Source of the DNA: an uncultured Bacillota bacterium
Lineage (GTDB): Bacteria > Bacillota > Limnochordia > Limnochordales > ZCTH02-B6
NCBI GenBank assembly: GCA_937916565.1
Contig: CALFSR010000123.1
Coordinates: 1-10,125 of the forward strand
Length of the DNA: 10,125 nucleotides
Direction of reading: 5' to 3'
The notes under the pieces were generated by a model. That model was not told the DNA's origin, made no database searches, and saw nothing but the letters and a program-made list of their open reading frames with translations. Of the stretch, positions 1-6,536 are shown one piece after another. Numbering within the stretch: position 1 is the first letter of the stretch; each line of letters starts with the position of its first letter. The position numbers and the translations under genes are program-made.

Positions 1-2
1 TG

Positions 3-77
3 TGGGAGGCCGTCTCGGGGAAACGAGGGGCGGCCGCCGCGGGTCACCAAGGAGGGAATGCACATGTCGACGATTGA
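3..77 (+). CDS. possible 3' end of an upstream gene (partial)
   Basis: Reading from base 3, an open frame enters from the left edge and stops with TGA at 75-77, inside the start of pyrE. The predicted tail (WEAVSGKRGAAAAG, then a Gly/His-rich end) could be the C-terminus of a preceding pyr-operon enzyme such as PyrF or PyrD. It is far too short to identify. A 14-base overlap with pyrE would fit the tight packing seen elsewhere in the window. One other frame is also open across this stretch, in frame with pyrE, so the assignment is weak. Confidence 0.25.
   Translation, partial: WEAVSGKRGAAAAGHQGGNAHVDD
49..55 (+). promoter_or_regulatory. ribosome binding site that sets the pyrE start
   Basis: AAGGAGG lies 2 nt before the first ATG (58) but 8 nt before the second, in-frame ATG (64). 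Normal spacing therefore selects ATG 64. Confidence 0.75.
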
Positions 78-642
78 CGTGATGGAGACGCTGCTTGCCA
101 GCGGTGCGGTGCTCAAGGGCCACTTCTTGCTTACCTCCGGCCAGCACAGCGACATGTACGTCGAGAAGTTCCGGCTTCTGGAGCGTCCGGACTTGACTGA
201 GCCCATCATGCGAATGCTAGCCGACCGCTTTCGCGGCGCGGGCGTCGAGGTGGTACTCGGTCCGGCAGTGGGCGGGATCATTGTGGCGTACGAGATCGCC
301 CGCCAGCTCGGCGTCCGGGCGGTTTTCGCCGAGCGGCAATGGGGCAACTTGACGCTCCGGCGCGGCTTTAAGCTGCGGCCGGGTGAGCGCTGCCTGGTGG
401 TGGAGGACGTGGTCACGACCGGCGGGTCGGTACGGGAAGCGCTCGGCGTCGCCCGGCGGGCGGGTGCGGACATCGTCGGCGTGGCGTTGATCGCCGACCG
501 CAGCGGGGGACAGGCGCTAGATTTCGGGGTGCCGGTTGAATACCTGGTTTCCCTGGACGTGCCGCACTGGGACGCCGACCAATGCCCGCTCTGCCGGGCG
601 GGCGTGCCCATCGAGCACCGCGGGAGCCGTGATGTGCTGTGA
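64..642 (+). CDS. pyrE: orotate phosphoribosyltransferase (PyrE, Thermus/crenarchaeal type)
   Basis: A 192-residue cytosolic enzyme of de novo pyrimidine synthesis that converts orotate and PRPP to orotidine 5'-monophosphate. The PRPP-binding signature VVEDVVTTGGS is at about residues 112-122. A GPAVGG loop is near residue 66, and the LLTSGQHSD segment near the N-terminus matches the substrate-binding region of this family. The C-terminus carries CPLC followed by a Gly-Val-Pro-Ile segment and a GSR end. I recognise this from the compact Thermus-type PyrE subgroup rather than the E. coli-type enzyme. The start is ATG 64, chosen by spacing from AAGGAGG; ATG 58 would add only Met-His. The stop overlaps the GTG start of thiL (GTGA), so the two genes are probably translationally coupled. 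Confidence 0.93.
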   Translation: MSTIDVMETLLASGAVLKGHFLLTSGQHSDMYVEKFRLLERPDLTEPIMRMLADRFRGAGVEVVLGPAVGGIIVAYEIARQLGVRAVFAERQWGNLTLRRGFKLRPGERCLVVEDVVTTGGSVREALGVARRAGADIVGVALIADRSGGQALDFGVPVEYLVSLDVPHWDADQCPLCRAGVPIEHRGSRDVL

Positions 643-1631
643 ACCGGACGGTAGAAAATGTCGGCGAGTTTGGTCTCATCGAGCAGCTGCGGCGCTGGCA
701 GCAGTCCCGCCCGGGGCTGTTTGTCGGCATCGGCGACGACGCGGCGGTGCTGGCGGGGCCGTTGGGCTACAGGACGCTGTTTACCGCCGACATGCTGGTG
801 GAAGGCGTCCACTTTTTCCCGGACGCGGATCCGTACAACCTGGGCCGCAAGGCGATGGCCGCCAACTTGAGCGACATCGCGGCCATGGGCGGAACGCCCA
901 CTTTCGCGACCGTATCGCTGGGCGTGCCGCCTGCGACGCCCGTAGAGCGGATAGACCGGCTGTATGCGGGTATGAGCGATGAGGCGGGGGCGTTTGGGGC
1001 GAGCCTTGTAGGAGGGGACACGGTCAAGGCGCCGGTGTTGACGGTCAGCATCGCGCTCCTGGGCGAGGTGGAGGAGCAGCGGTTGCTCTTGCGCAAGGGT
1101 GCCCGGGTCGGGGATCGGATCTGCGTCACCCACCGCATCGGGGACGCCGCGGCTGGGCTTCTGCTGCTAGAGCGACCCGATCTCCGTGTCCCGCCCGACA
1201 CCCGCACGCGCCTACTGCACGCGCACTGGAGGCCGGTGCCCCGGGTCGAAGCCGGCCGGGAGCTGAGCCGGGGAATCGCTACGGCCGCGATTGACCTGAG
1301 CGACGGGCTGGCCGGCGACCTTCAGCGGCTGTGCGCTGCGAGCCGCGTGGGCGCCGTCATCGACGCGGCGTCGCTGCCGCTGTCGGATGACGTGCGCGCC
1401 GTCGCGGCCGCGGCGGGCCTTGACCCGATAGACATCGCCCTGCACGGCGGCGAAGACTACGAGCTTCTGTTCACCACATCGTTCCTGCGGGACGGCACCC
1501 AGGCTCTGCCGCGTTCGGGCGTACGATGCACCGTCATCGGCGAGATCGTGCCCCCGGAGCAGGGAATCTCTCTGCGCATGCCGGGCGGGGAACGGGTGCC
1601 CGTAGCCGAAGGCGGCTTCCGCCACTTCTAG
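639..1631 (+). CDS. thiL: thiamine-monophosphate kinase (ThiL)
   Basis: This 330-residue ATP-dependent kinase phosphorylates thiamine monophosphate to thiamine diphosphate, the last step of cofactor synthesis. It belongs to the PurM-like superfamily of dimeric ATP-binding enzymes. The family motifs appear in order: GIGDDAAVL (30-38), ADMLVEGVHF (50-59), NLSDIAAMGG (76-85), GGDTV (125-129), DLSDGLAGDL (219-228) and GGEDYELL (270-277). These are the Asp-rich metal and phosphate-binding segments of ThiL, and the length is normal for the family. The GTG start at 639 overlaps the pyrE stop. It places the conserved GEFGLI segment near residue 9, where ThiL proteins have it. The ribosome-binding sequence is weak (GGGAG 12 nt upstream), which fits coupling to pyrE. 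Its TAG stop shares CTAG with the stop of the convergent gene. Confidence 0.95.
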   Translation: MNRTVENVGEFGLIEQLRRWQQSRPGLFVGIGDDAAVLAGPLGYRTLFTADMLVEGVHFFPDADPYNLGRKAMAANLSDIAAMGGTPTFATVSLGVPPATPVERIDRLYAGMSDEAGAFGASLVGGDTVKAPVLTVSIALLGEVEEQRLLLRKGARVGDRICVTHRIGDAAAGLLLLERPDLRVPPDTRTRLLHAHWRPVPRVEAGRELSRGIATAAIDLSDGLAGDLQRLCAASRVGAVIDAASLPLSDDVRAVAAAAGLDPIDIALHGGEDYELLFTTSFLRDGTQALPRSGVRCTVIGEIVPPEQGISLRMPGGERVPVAEGGFRHF

Positions 1632-2848
1632 GCGTGGCTGCGGGCGGCCCGCACGGGCGGATCGACGTAACCACCGCCGGCTGCCCGGTCCCACCGCCGG
1701 TTCCAGTCCAGCCTGTCCGGGGCGTACCGGCCAGCGCCCATCGATGGACGGGTCTCAGCGGCCGTGGCGCAAACGTAATGAACGAGGTTTTCGATCCAGC
1801 GCTGCTGGATGTCCCGCTCGTCAAAGCGGAGAGGCTTGGAGTTGAGTTCGAACACCCACATGCGTTCCTGGCCATCGACGCCAAGATCCATGGTCATCTC
1901 CACGAAATCACGGCCAAGGGCGCTCTCCATGGCCCGGGCCGCCCGCTCCGCCAGATCGGCCGCGCGCTCGACCAGCACGCGGGTGGTGTCCGCACCGAAC
2001 GCCGCGGTGAGGGCGGCTTCCATGGACATGCGGCGCCCTCCCCGAGGCACGTGGGTCGTGATCTGACCGGGACCGGCGACTCGGGCCGCCCCTCCCGTAA
2101 AGCGCCACTGCCCGTCGGGTTGCTTTTGCACCAGCAGCCGCAGGTCAAAGGGACGACCGTTGACCCGGGCGAGGGCGATTCCCTGCTGGGCCAAGTAGGG
2201 CCGCCCGCGCACAAGCCTCAAGACGGCTTCCCACAACGATCCCCAACCGGAGAACACGGTGGTGCGGGTACGTCCGGGCCCGAGGTTGTAGCGTAGGCGC
2301 CAGCGCCCGCTGCCCGCGGGACTGATCTCCATCGTGCCGTTGCCCAGGCTGCCGCCGACGGCTTTCAAGTATACCCGCCTGTGCTGCTCGACGAAGCGGC
2401 GCAGCCGCGCCCCGTCCTTGAGCGGGATTGTGGCCGGCAGGTGATGGGCTAGCTCGGGATCCCGCCCAAGAGCCCGGGCGAGCATGGACTTGTTGAGGTA
2501 GTGGGGGTTGTAGACGCGCCCCTCCAGCTCCGCCATGAGCCGGCGCAAGCACTGCCGCACCGCGGGCCTGGATTCGGCGGTGCGGGTCGGGATGCGGTTG
2601 TAGACGACGTCCGGCATCGGAAACGAGCCGAAGTACCAGTGCCGGGCGCTGCCGGCGCCGGCCCGCCACCCCATGACTTTCCGGCGCCGCCAGTCGATGC
2701 CTCCGGGTGAGAACACATATACCAGCACTCCGTGTTCCCGGCCGGCCCGGCACAGCTCCGCGAAGGTGCGCCACTGGGGCCAGCGGGGGCCCCGTACCGA
2801 CGAACCGTCCGGATACGTCGTTAAGATGCCCAAGACTGCCCGCGGCAT
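1628..2848 (-). CDS. YheC/YheD-family ATP-grasp protein, short form (spore coat-associated)
   Basis: A 406-residue protein of the YheC/YheD endospore coat-associated family, built on an ATP-grasp fold that activates a carboxylate with ATP for ligation to an amine. It starts directly with the central domain (VLGILTTYP) and has FPMPDVVYNRIPTRT at 76-90. The ATP-grasp elements follow: Lys162 in YLKAVGGSLGNGT, QQG (221-223), GRPFDLRLLVQ (231-241), a Gly-rich PRGGRR loop (268-273), and the metal ligands Asp321, Glu334 and Asn336 in ELNSKP. All expected catalytic positions appear present, so it is probably active. Compared with its neighbour it lacks the N-terminal domain of about 95 residues. The C-terminal tail is Arg/aromatic rich. 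The start lies 2 nt after the upstream stop, with AAAGGGAG 11 nt before it, implying co-translation. The substrate is unknown. Confidence 0.88.
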   Translation of the reverse strand: MPRAVLGILTTYPDGSSVRGPRWPQWRTFAELCRAGREHGVLVYVFSPGGIDWRRRKVMGWRAGAGSARHWYFGSFPMPDVVYNRIPTRTAESRPAVRQCLRRLMAELEGRVYNPHYLNKSMLARALGRDPELAHHLPATIPLKDGARLRRFVEQHRRVYLKAVGGSLGNGTMEISPAGSGRWRLRYNLGPGRTRTTVFSGWGSLWEAVLRLVRGRPYLAQQGIALARVNGRPFDLRLLVQKQPDGQWRFTGGAARVAGPGQITTHVPRGGRRMSMEAALTAAFGADTTRVLVERAADLAERAARAMESALGRDFVEMTMDLGVDGQERMWVFELNSKPLRFDERDIQQRWIENLVHYVCATAAETRPSMGAGRYAPDRLDWNRRWDRAAGGGYVDPPVRAARSHA

Positions 2849-2850
2849 CG

Positions 2851-4284
2851 TTACGTTCGCTCCCTTTCTGTCAGTTCGCCCGGCGGATCACAGGCCGGGG
2901 CACCGTTTTCGAACCCCGCCAGCCAGCGGGCAAAGCGAAGCGGCCGCTGTACCGACAGGCTTCGTGTGCGGGGGGAACCGGCCTCCCGCGTCATTTGCAG
3001 GAACGGCTTCGAGTTGACCTCGATCAGCCAGATCCGGCCCCGCCGGTCGACGCCGAGATCCAGGCCGAGTTCTCCGATGGGGCCGGCCAGTGTGTGCTCG
3101 ATCTCCCGGGCGCACGCGAGGCCCGTTTCGTGCAGCTGGCGCAGCAGCGCCCCGGCCCGGGCGCCGAAGACCCGGCGCAAAAGCGGTCCGGCGCGGGCGC
3201 CCTGGCCGCCGCGGCTCAAATTGGCGGTGAAGTTGCCCGGTGCCGCAATCCGCACGTACATCTTGGTCAACGCCCAGTGGCCCCGGTTGCTGCGCTGGAG
3301 CAGGATGCGAATGTCAAAAGGCCGTCCCCGCCACGTCGCCAGGGGCACGCCCTGCTGGATGATGTACGGGCGGCCGCGAACGGCCCGCGCGACCCGGGCC
3401 CCCGCGGCGGCCAAGGTGGTCACGGGCTGCACGATGGCTCGGTCCTTGAGCTGGTAGGCCACGCTGTACCCGGAACCCGTCCGGCGCACGCAGATGATCC
3501 CAAGTCCCAGGCTGCCGCCGATGGGCTTGAGGAACGCCGTCCGCGAGCCGCTTAAGAATCGCTCGAGCTGCGCCGGGCCGCTGTAGCGCTCCGTCGGCGG
3601 CAAGAGGCGGGCGAGAAACGCACTGCGGGACAGCTCCTGGTGCATGCGCCACTTGTCGAAAAAGCCCGTGGCGTTGAACCACGCCGGCACTTGCCGGCCG
3701 AGGCGCTCCCGGAAGCGCATGTAGGGGGCGCTCCATTCCGTGCGCCGGGTTTGAATGCGGTCGTAGACCACATCGGGGATGGGGAACGCGCTGCGCCGCC
3801 AGCGCCCAAGAGGCCAGACGCCGCTGTACGTATAGCCGTACACGCACTTGCGCTCCCAGTCCACGTCGCGCGGCGCGAACACATACGCCCCGACGGCAAG
3901 CCGTTCGCCCCAGCGGGTCAAAGCGCGAAAGAAGGGATCATGTTCTCCGTAGAGTGTTCCGCCGCGGACCCGCAGGGCCAGGATGCCCACAAAGGGTCCG
4001 ATGGCCAGTTCGCGCCGGACGGGATCTTTGCGCAAATGCAGCCGTGCCCCGTGGGGGATCCGGAGCCGGTTTAGGAGTCCAGCGTCCATGAGCACCCATG
4101 GAGTCGACTGTCCGGTCCGGTCCGGGGCGACGACGGCGCGGGCGGCTTCCTTTATGGGGCCGGCGGCGATCTCGATCTCGCCCCCGGAGAGCCCCAGGCG
4201 GGCCGCCACGGAAGCCGGCAAGACGACTTCATGGCGGCCCAGGTGTGGGGCGGCACCGATGAGGACGGGGTGGACTACCGGCAT
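2851..4284 (-). CDS. YheC/YheD-family ATP-grasp protein, full-length form (spore coat-associated)
   Basis: A 477-residue member of the YheC/YheD family. The N-terminal part (about 1-95) has a beta-rich look, with VVLPASVAARLGL at 20-32 and IPHGARLHLRKD at 76-87. The central domain carries FPIPDVVYDRIQTR at 167-180. The C-terminal ATP-grasp domain has Lys253 in FLKPIGGSLGLG, IIQQGVPL (308-315), RPFDIRILLQ (321-330), the NLSRGGQG loop (355-362), and Asp409, Glu422 and Asn424 in IEVNSKP. These are the expected nucleotide and metal-binding residues, so catalysis looks possible. The family is known from Bacillus spore coats, but its substrate has not been settled to my knowledge. ATG 4284 is preceded by AAAGGGGA at 11 nt. 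The 68-base gap after cotE shows no promoter I recognise, so it is probably co-transcribed with cotE. Confidence 0.9.
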   Translation of the reverse strand: MPVVHPVLIGAAPHLGRHEVVLPASVAARLGLSGGEIEIAAGPIKEAARAVVAPDRTGQSTPWVLMDAGLLNRLRIPHGARLHLRKDPVRRELAIGPFVGILALRVRGGTLYGEHDPFFRALTRWGERLAVGAYVFAPRDVDWERKCVYGYTYSGVWPLGRWRRSAFPIPDVVYDRIQTRRTEWSAPYMRFRERLGRQVPAWFNATGFFDKWRMHQELSRSAFLARLLPPTERYSGPAQLERFLSGSRTAFLKPIGGSLGLGIICVRRTGSGYSVAYQLKDRAIVQPVTTLAAAGARVARAVRGRPYIIQQGVPLATWRGRPFDIRILLQRSNRGHWALTKMYVRIAAPGNFTANLSRGGQGARAGPLLRRVFGARAGALLRQLHETGLACAREIEHTLAGPIGELGLDLGVDRRGRIWLIEVNSKPFLQMTREAGSPRTRSLSVQRPLRFARWLAGFENGAPACDPPGELTERERT

Positions 4285-4352
4285 ACTGTGGGGGGTCCCC
4301 TTTCCCGTCGCGGCGAGCCCTGGGCTTTGAGCCTGCCCGTCGCCCGAGGCGG

Positions 4353-4997
4353 TCAGCGGTCGGCGTGCTCTTCGGCCAGCTCCTCAACGGCGTTACCGTC
4401 GAACTCGTCGTCGCCGAGGTCGTCCTCGAACTCTTCATCGAGCTCGCTGTCCATAATCTCCCAGAGCTCGAGCGTCTTCTTGTCATCGCCGCCGGAACCG
4501 ACGCTCGCGTACACCGGCACCCACAACGTCGTCTCCCCGATCACCTCCGCCGCGTAGCCGTCCTCGACCAAGACCTGCACGACCCCGTCCGCGTCCAGCG
4601 CGATCTCCCGCGCCCGGGGCTGCCTGGTGCACGCGATCCGGCACTCAGGGTGCAGCACCGCACCCGCCGAGCCGGTCAGGTACTGCACGGGCAGGTGCTC
4701 GTCAAACTCCACCGACTGCACGGAGACGGCCGTGTGGACCTTGCCGCGCCCGGAGTCCGATCCGTCGCCGTTGCCCGTGTAGGCGTACCAGACGTGGATG
4801 TCGTAAGACCCTTGCACCGCCACGCCTCCGCCGCCCGTCAGGACCGCCGTCACCCGGTGGTTGGTGATGCGGCAGCCCAAGAGGTCATCGGGATGGTACT
4901 TGGTGCGGAAGCGGTGGGTCCTCACAAACCCTCGCTTTCCCCGGGCACAGACCGCCTTGACAAAGATCTCCCGCAAGGCGCTCATGAGATCAATCAC
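4353..4997 (-). CDS. cotE: CotE-like outer spore coat morphogenetic protein
   Basis: This resembles B. subtilis CotE, the mother-cell protein that forms the layer on which the outer spore coat assembles. Matching landmarks, compared from memory, are an N-terminal ALREIFVKAVCARGK (7-21; B. subtilis has YREIITKAVVAKG), ITNH (44-47), SYDIHVWYAY (64-73; B. subtilis YDINVWYSY), AAEVIGETTLWVPV (149-162), and a strongly acidic C-terminal tail (about 177-212). At 210-214 residues it is longer than the 181-residue B. subtilis protein. Part of the extra length is a Gly/Asp/Ser insert after the WYAY motif. Two starts are possible. GTG 4997 has an AGGAGG core 6 nt upstream; ATG 4985 gives MSALREIF, which lines up with the CotE N-terminus but has long spacing. 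A sigma-E/K-like promoter precedes it. Confidence 0.86.
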   Translation of the reverse strand: MIDLMSALREIFVKAVCARGKRGFVRTHRFRTKYHPDDLLGCRITNHRVTAVLTGGGGVAVQGSYDIHVWYAYTGNGDGSDSGRGKVHTAVSVQSVEFDEHLPVQYLTGSAGAVLHPECRIACTRQPRAREIALDADGVVQVLVEDGYAAEVIGETTLWVPVYASVGSGGDDKKTLELWEIMDSELDEEFEDDLGDDEFDGNAVEELAEEHADR

Positions 4998-5000
4998 TCT

Positions 5001-5009
5001 CCTCCTCCT
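5001..5009 (-). promoter_or_regulatory. ribosome binding site of cotE
   Basis: The - strand reads AGGAGGAGG, an extended Shine-Dalgarno run. Its first AGGAGG core (5009-5004) lies 6 nt before GTG 4997 and 18 nt before ATG 4985. Spacing favours the GTG, although homology to CotE favours the ATG. Confidence 0.65.
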
Positions 5010-5024
5010 GGGTGGACCTCGATG

Positions 5025-5053
5025 TATGTTATGGAGGCGGGCCGGAGGGTGTT
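5025..5053 (-). promoter_or_regulatory. candidate mother-cell sigma-E/sigma-K promoter of cotE
   Basis: The - strand has AACAC (5053-5049), 15 nt, then CATAACATA (5033-5025). The -10 fits the sigma-K consensus CATANNNTA exactly and the sigma-E pattern CATANNNT. The AC of the -35 is 15 or 17 nt upstream, depending on which AC is used. It is the only AT-rich stretch in a GC-rich gap and lies just ahead of the cotE ribosome binding site. In B. subtilis, cotE is read by both sigma-E and sigma-K. This is pattern evidence only. Confidence 0.5.
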
Positions 5054-5106
5054 CCGCCCCGGGCCATCGCCAGCCCTCCGGGGCGTAGGCCGCCGGGGGG
5101 CCGGCG
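5042..5106 (-). repeat. GC-rich inverted repeats between the amidoligase gene and cotE
   Basis: Three perfect inverted repeats lie in this gap: CCGGAGGG (5042-5049) with CCCTCCGG (5074-5081); CGCCCCGG (5055-5062) with CCGGGGCG (5078-5085); and a compact hairpin CGCCGG-GGGG-CCGGCG (5091-5106). The first two share bases 5078-5081, so they cannot form together. No T-run follows on the - strand, so an intrinsic terminator is not supported. They could slow read-through into cotE, or may simply reflect high GC content. Confidence 0.3.
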
Positions 5107-5118
5107 ACGGCTCAAGGC

Positions 5119-6474
5119 TTAGCCCGCAAGCCACCGGCGCTTGAGGTCGACTCGCTCGTTCCAACGCCGTTCCTCGGCAACCATTTGGCGGATGAGGTCG
5201 ATTTGCTCCCGGAACTCGTGGAACGACGGCGCTTGCTGCAGATCCCGCCATATCTGCAGGAAGCTCGGCCGCAGAGCCGGCTTGTCGGCCCGGTAAAAGG
5301 CGCGCTGGTTGGCCAAGGACAGGAAGACGTTGCGGCGCAGGCGCGGGTAGTCGGTGGCGACCACCTTGGCCAAACAGAGGACGGCCTGGGCGTACTGGGG
5401 CGAGATGAGCCAGCTGCCCGGCGTGCGGTATTCAAAGCCGCCGTGGGGCTGGGAGCGCCAGTCGCCCAAAAAGCCGTAGCGCGGCCGGCGCAGGCGGGAA
5501 CTGCGCGGGTTTTCGAGAAACAGCACCGGTAAGGCCAGGTAGTTGTCCAGGGCTTGCAAGAGGTCGGTGGAGAGGCGAATGTTGCTGAAGTGAACGTGGC
5601 CGCCGATGGAGAAGCGCCTGAGCGACGTGCCGCCGGCCTCGAAGTTGATCCGGTAGCCGCGCACGGTGCTCGCGGCCCGGGCGATGGCCTGCCGCAAGTT
5701 TTCGACCAGCTGCAGCGGGTCAGGGCTGGGATCAGGCCGGACCTCGGCCAGAGGGTAGACCAGCACCCCGTGGCGCATGAAACACGCCCGGTCGAGGCCG
5801 ACCGTGCCGAAGCGGGTGAAAAAGCGGGAGGCGCTGACGGTGCGACCGCTCACCCGGCTGCGGAGGATGAACTCGGGGTCCGCGCCGAGCACGACTTCAC
5901 GCCCGGGCGTTTCGCCGGCGGCTGCCGCCCGGGCGTCGGCTACGGCCGCCGCATACGTTTCCATGGCGTGAGCGAAACGCCGCGCCAGCCGGGCGTCCAG
6001 CGACGGGGCGGGCACGACCCGGACGACGGCCAGCTGGCCCCCGGAGGCGACTCCGACGTCGACCGCGCCGAAATGCAGGCCCAGCGCGTAGCAAGCCCGG
6101 CGCGCGATGTGCCGCACCCGGGCCAATAGGCGAGAGCTTCCGATGGGTCCGTGCCGCAGCCGTCGCCCCGACCAGACCATAACCGCCAGCGTGCGCAAGT
6201 CAAAGACGAACACCCGCCAGCGGGCTTCGAGTCCCGGCACGGCGGGGATGTTGTTCAGGCGCAGCATGGTGTGGCACTCCGGTCCGGTGGCGTTGAGGAT
6301 GGCGTCCCGTGCGTTGACGACCCACTGGCCGTTGTCGTAGCCATGGGTGGCGCCCCAGCGGATGACGCACGTCCAGTCGCCGGGCTGGAATTCCTGGGAA
6401 AACACGTATTCCGGCAAGCGCCTGACCAGGGCGGGATGGGGCGCGCGTTCCCCGTAGATCACGAGGCAGCTCAA
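5119..6474 (-). CDS. phiEco32-like (type 2) amidoligase with degenerate N-terminal ATP-grasp-like domain
   Basis: A 451-residue two-domain protein. The C-terminal half matches the phiEco32-like COOH-NH2 ligase group of the glutamine-synthetase-like fold: GADPEF (197-202), LAEVRPDPSPDP (242-253), GGHVHFS (291-297) and GFEYRTPGSWL (346-356), with acidic and His metal-ligand positions. Such enzymes are predicted to make amide bonds between a carboxylate and an amine using ATP. The N-terminal half looks like an ATP-grasp remnant: LNATGPECHTMLRL near 60-73 and FGAVDVGV near 135-142. Where active ATP-grasps have Glu-x-Asn, this has Arg152-Val-Val154, so that domain is probably not catalytic. The start TTG 6474 is chosen because GGGGAGG lies 9 nt upstream; the frame stays open to TTG 6540, which has no ribosome binding site. 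It leads the coat gene cluster. Confidence 0.85.
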   Translation of the reverse strand: MSCLVIYGERAPHPALVRRLPEYVFSQEFQPGDWTCVIRWGATHGYDNGQWVVNARDAILNATGPECHTMLRLNNIPAVPGLEARWRVFVFDLRTLAVMVWSGRRLRHGPIGSSRLLARVRHIARRACYALGLHFGAVDVGVASGGQLAVVRVVPAPSLDARLARRFAHAMETYAAAVADARAAAAGETPGREVVLGADPEFILRSRVSGRTVSASRFFTRFGTVGLDRACFMRHGVLVYPLAEVRPDPSPDPLQLVENLRQAIARAASTVRGYRINFEAGGTSLRRFSIGGHVHFSNIRLSTDLLQALDNYLALPVLFLENPRSSRLRRPRYGFLGDWRSQPHGGFEYRTPGSWLISPQYAQAVLCLAKVVATDYPRLRRNVFLSLANQRAFYRADKPALRPSFLQIWRDLQQAPSFHEFREQIDLIRQMVAEERRWNERVDLKRRWLAG

Positions 6475-6483
6475 AGGGGAGAA

Positions 6484-6490
6484 CCTCCCC
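6484..6490 (-). promoter_or_regulatory. ribosome binding site that sets the amidoligase start
   Basis: GGGGAGG on the - strand lies 9 nt before TTG 6474. No comparable sequence precedes the longer-frame TTG at 6540, and the candidate promoter at 6512-6536 would start transcripts downstream of that codon. Confidence 0.6.
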
Positions 6491-6511
6491 GCGGGCGTGA
6501 TGGGATGTAAC

Positions 6512-6536
6512 ACAATATGCGGGACGGCGAAGGGGT
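6512..6536 (-). promoter_or_regulatory. candidate mother-cell sigma-E/sigma-K promoter of the amidoligase gene
   Basis: The - strand reads CAC (6537-6535), 15 nt, then CATATTGT (6519-6512). This fits CATANNNT with an AC at the -35, the same architecture and spacing as the site ahead of cotE. The expected transcript start near 6504 would leave a leader of about 30 nt containing GGGGAGG. The final A of the sigma-K pattern is absent here (G), so sigma-E is the closer fit. Confidence 0.42.

Noticed and set aside
1526..2296. Open frame (256 codons) on the + strand running from thiL into the convergent coat gene
   Set aside because: It overlaps thiL out of frame and the ATP-grasp gene in antisense, with no ribosome binding site or motif support.
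2707..3555. Open frame (282 codons) on the + strand opposite the YheC/YheD genes
   Set aside because: It covers conserved ATP-grasp coding sequence on the other strand, crosses the gene boundary there, and its product is Pro/Arg/Ala-rich without motifs.
4365..5144. Open frame (259 codons) on the + strand opposite cotE
   Set aside because: It mirrors the cotE coding strand. The CotE landmarks are all on the - strand, and this frame has none.
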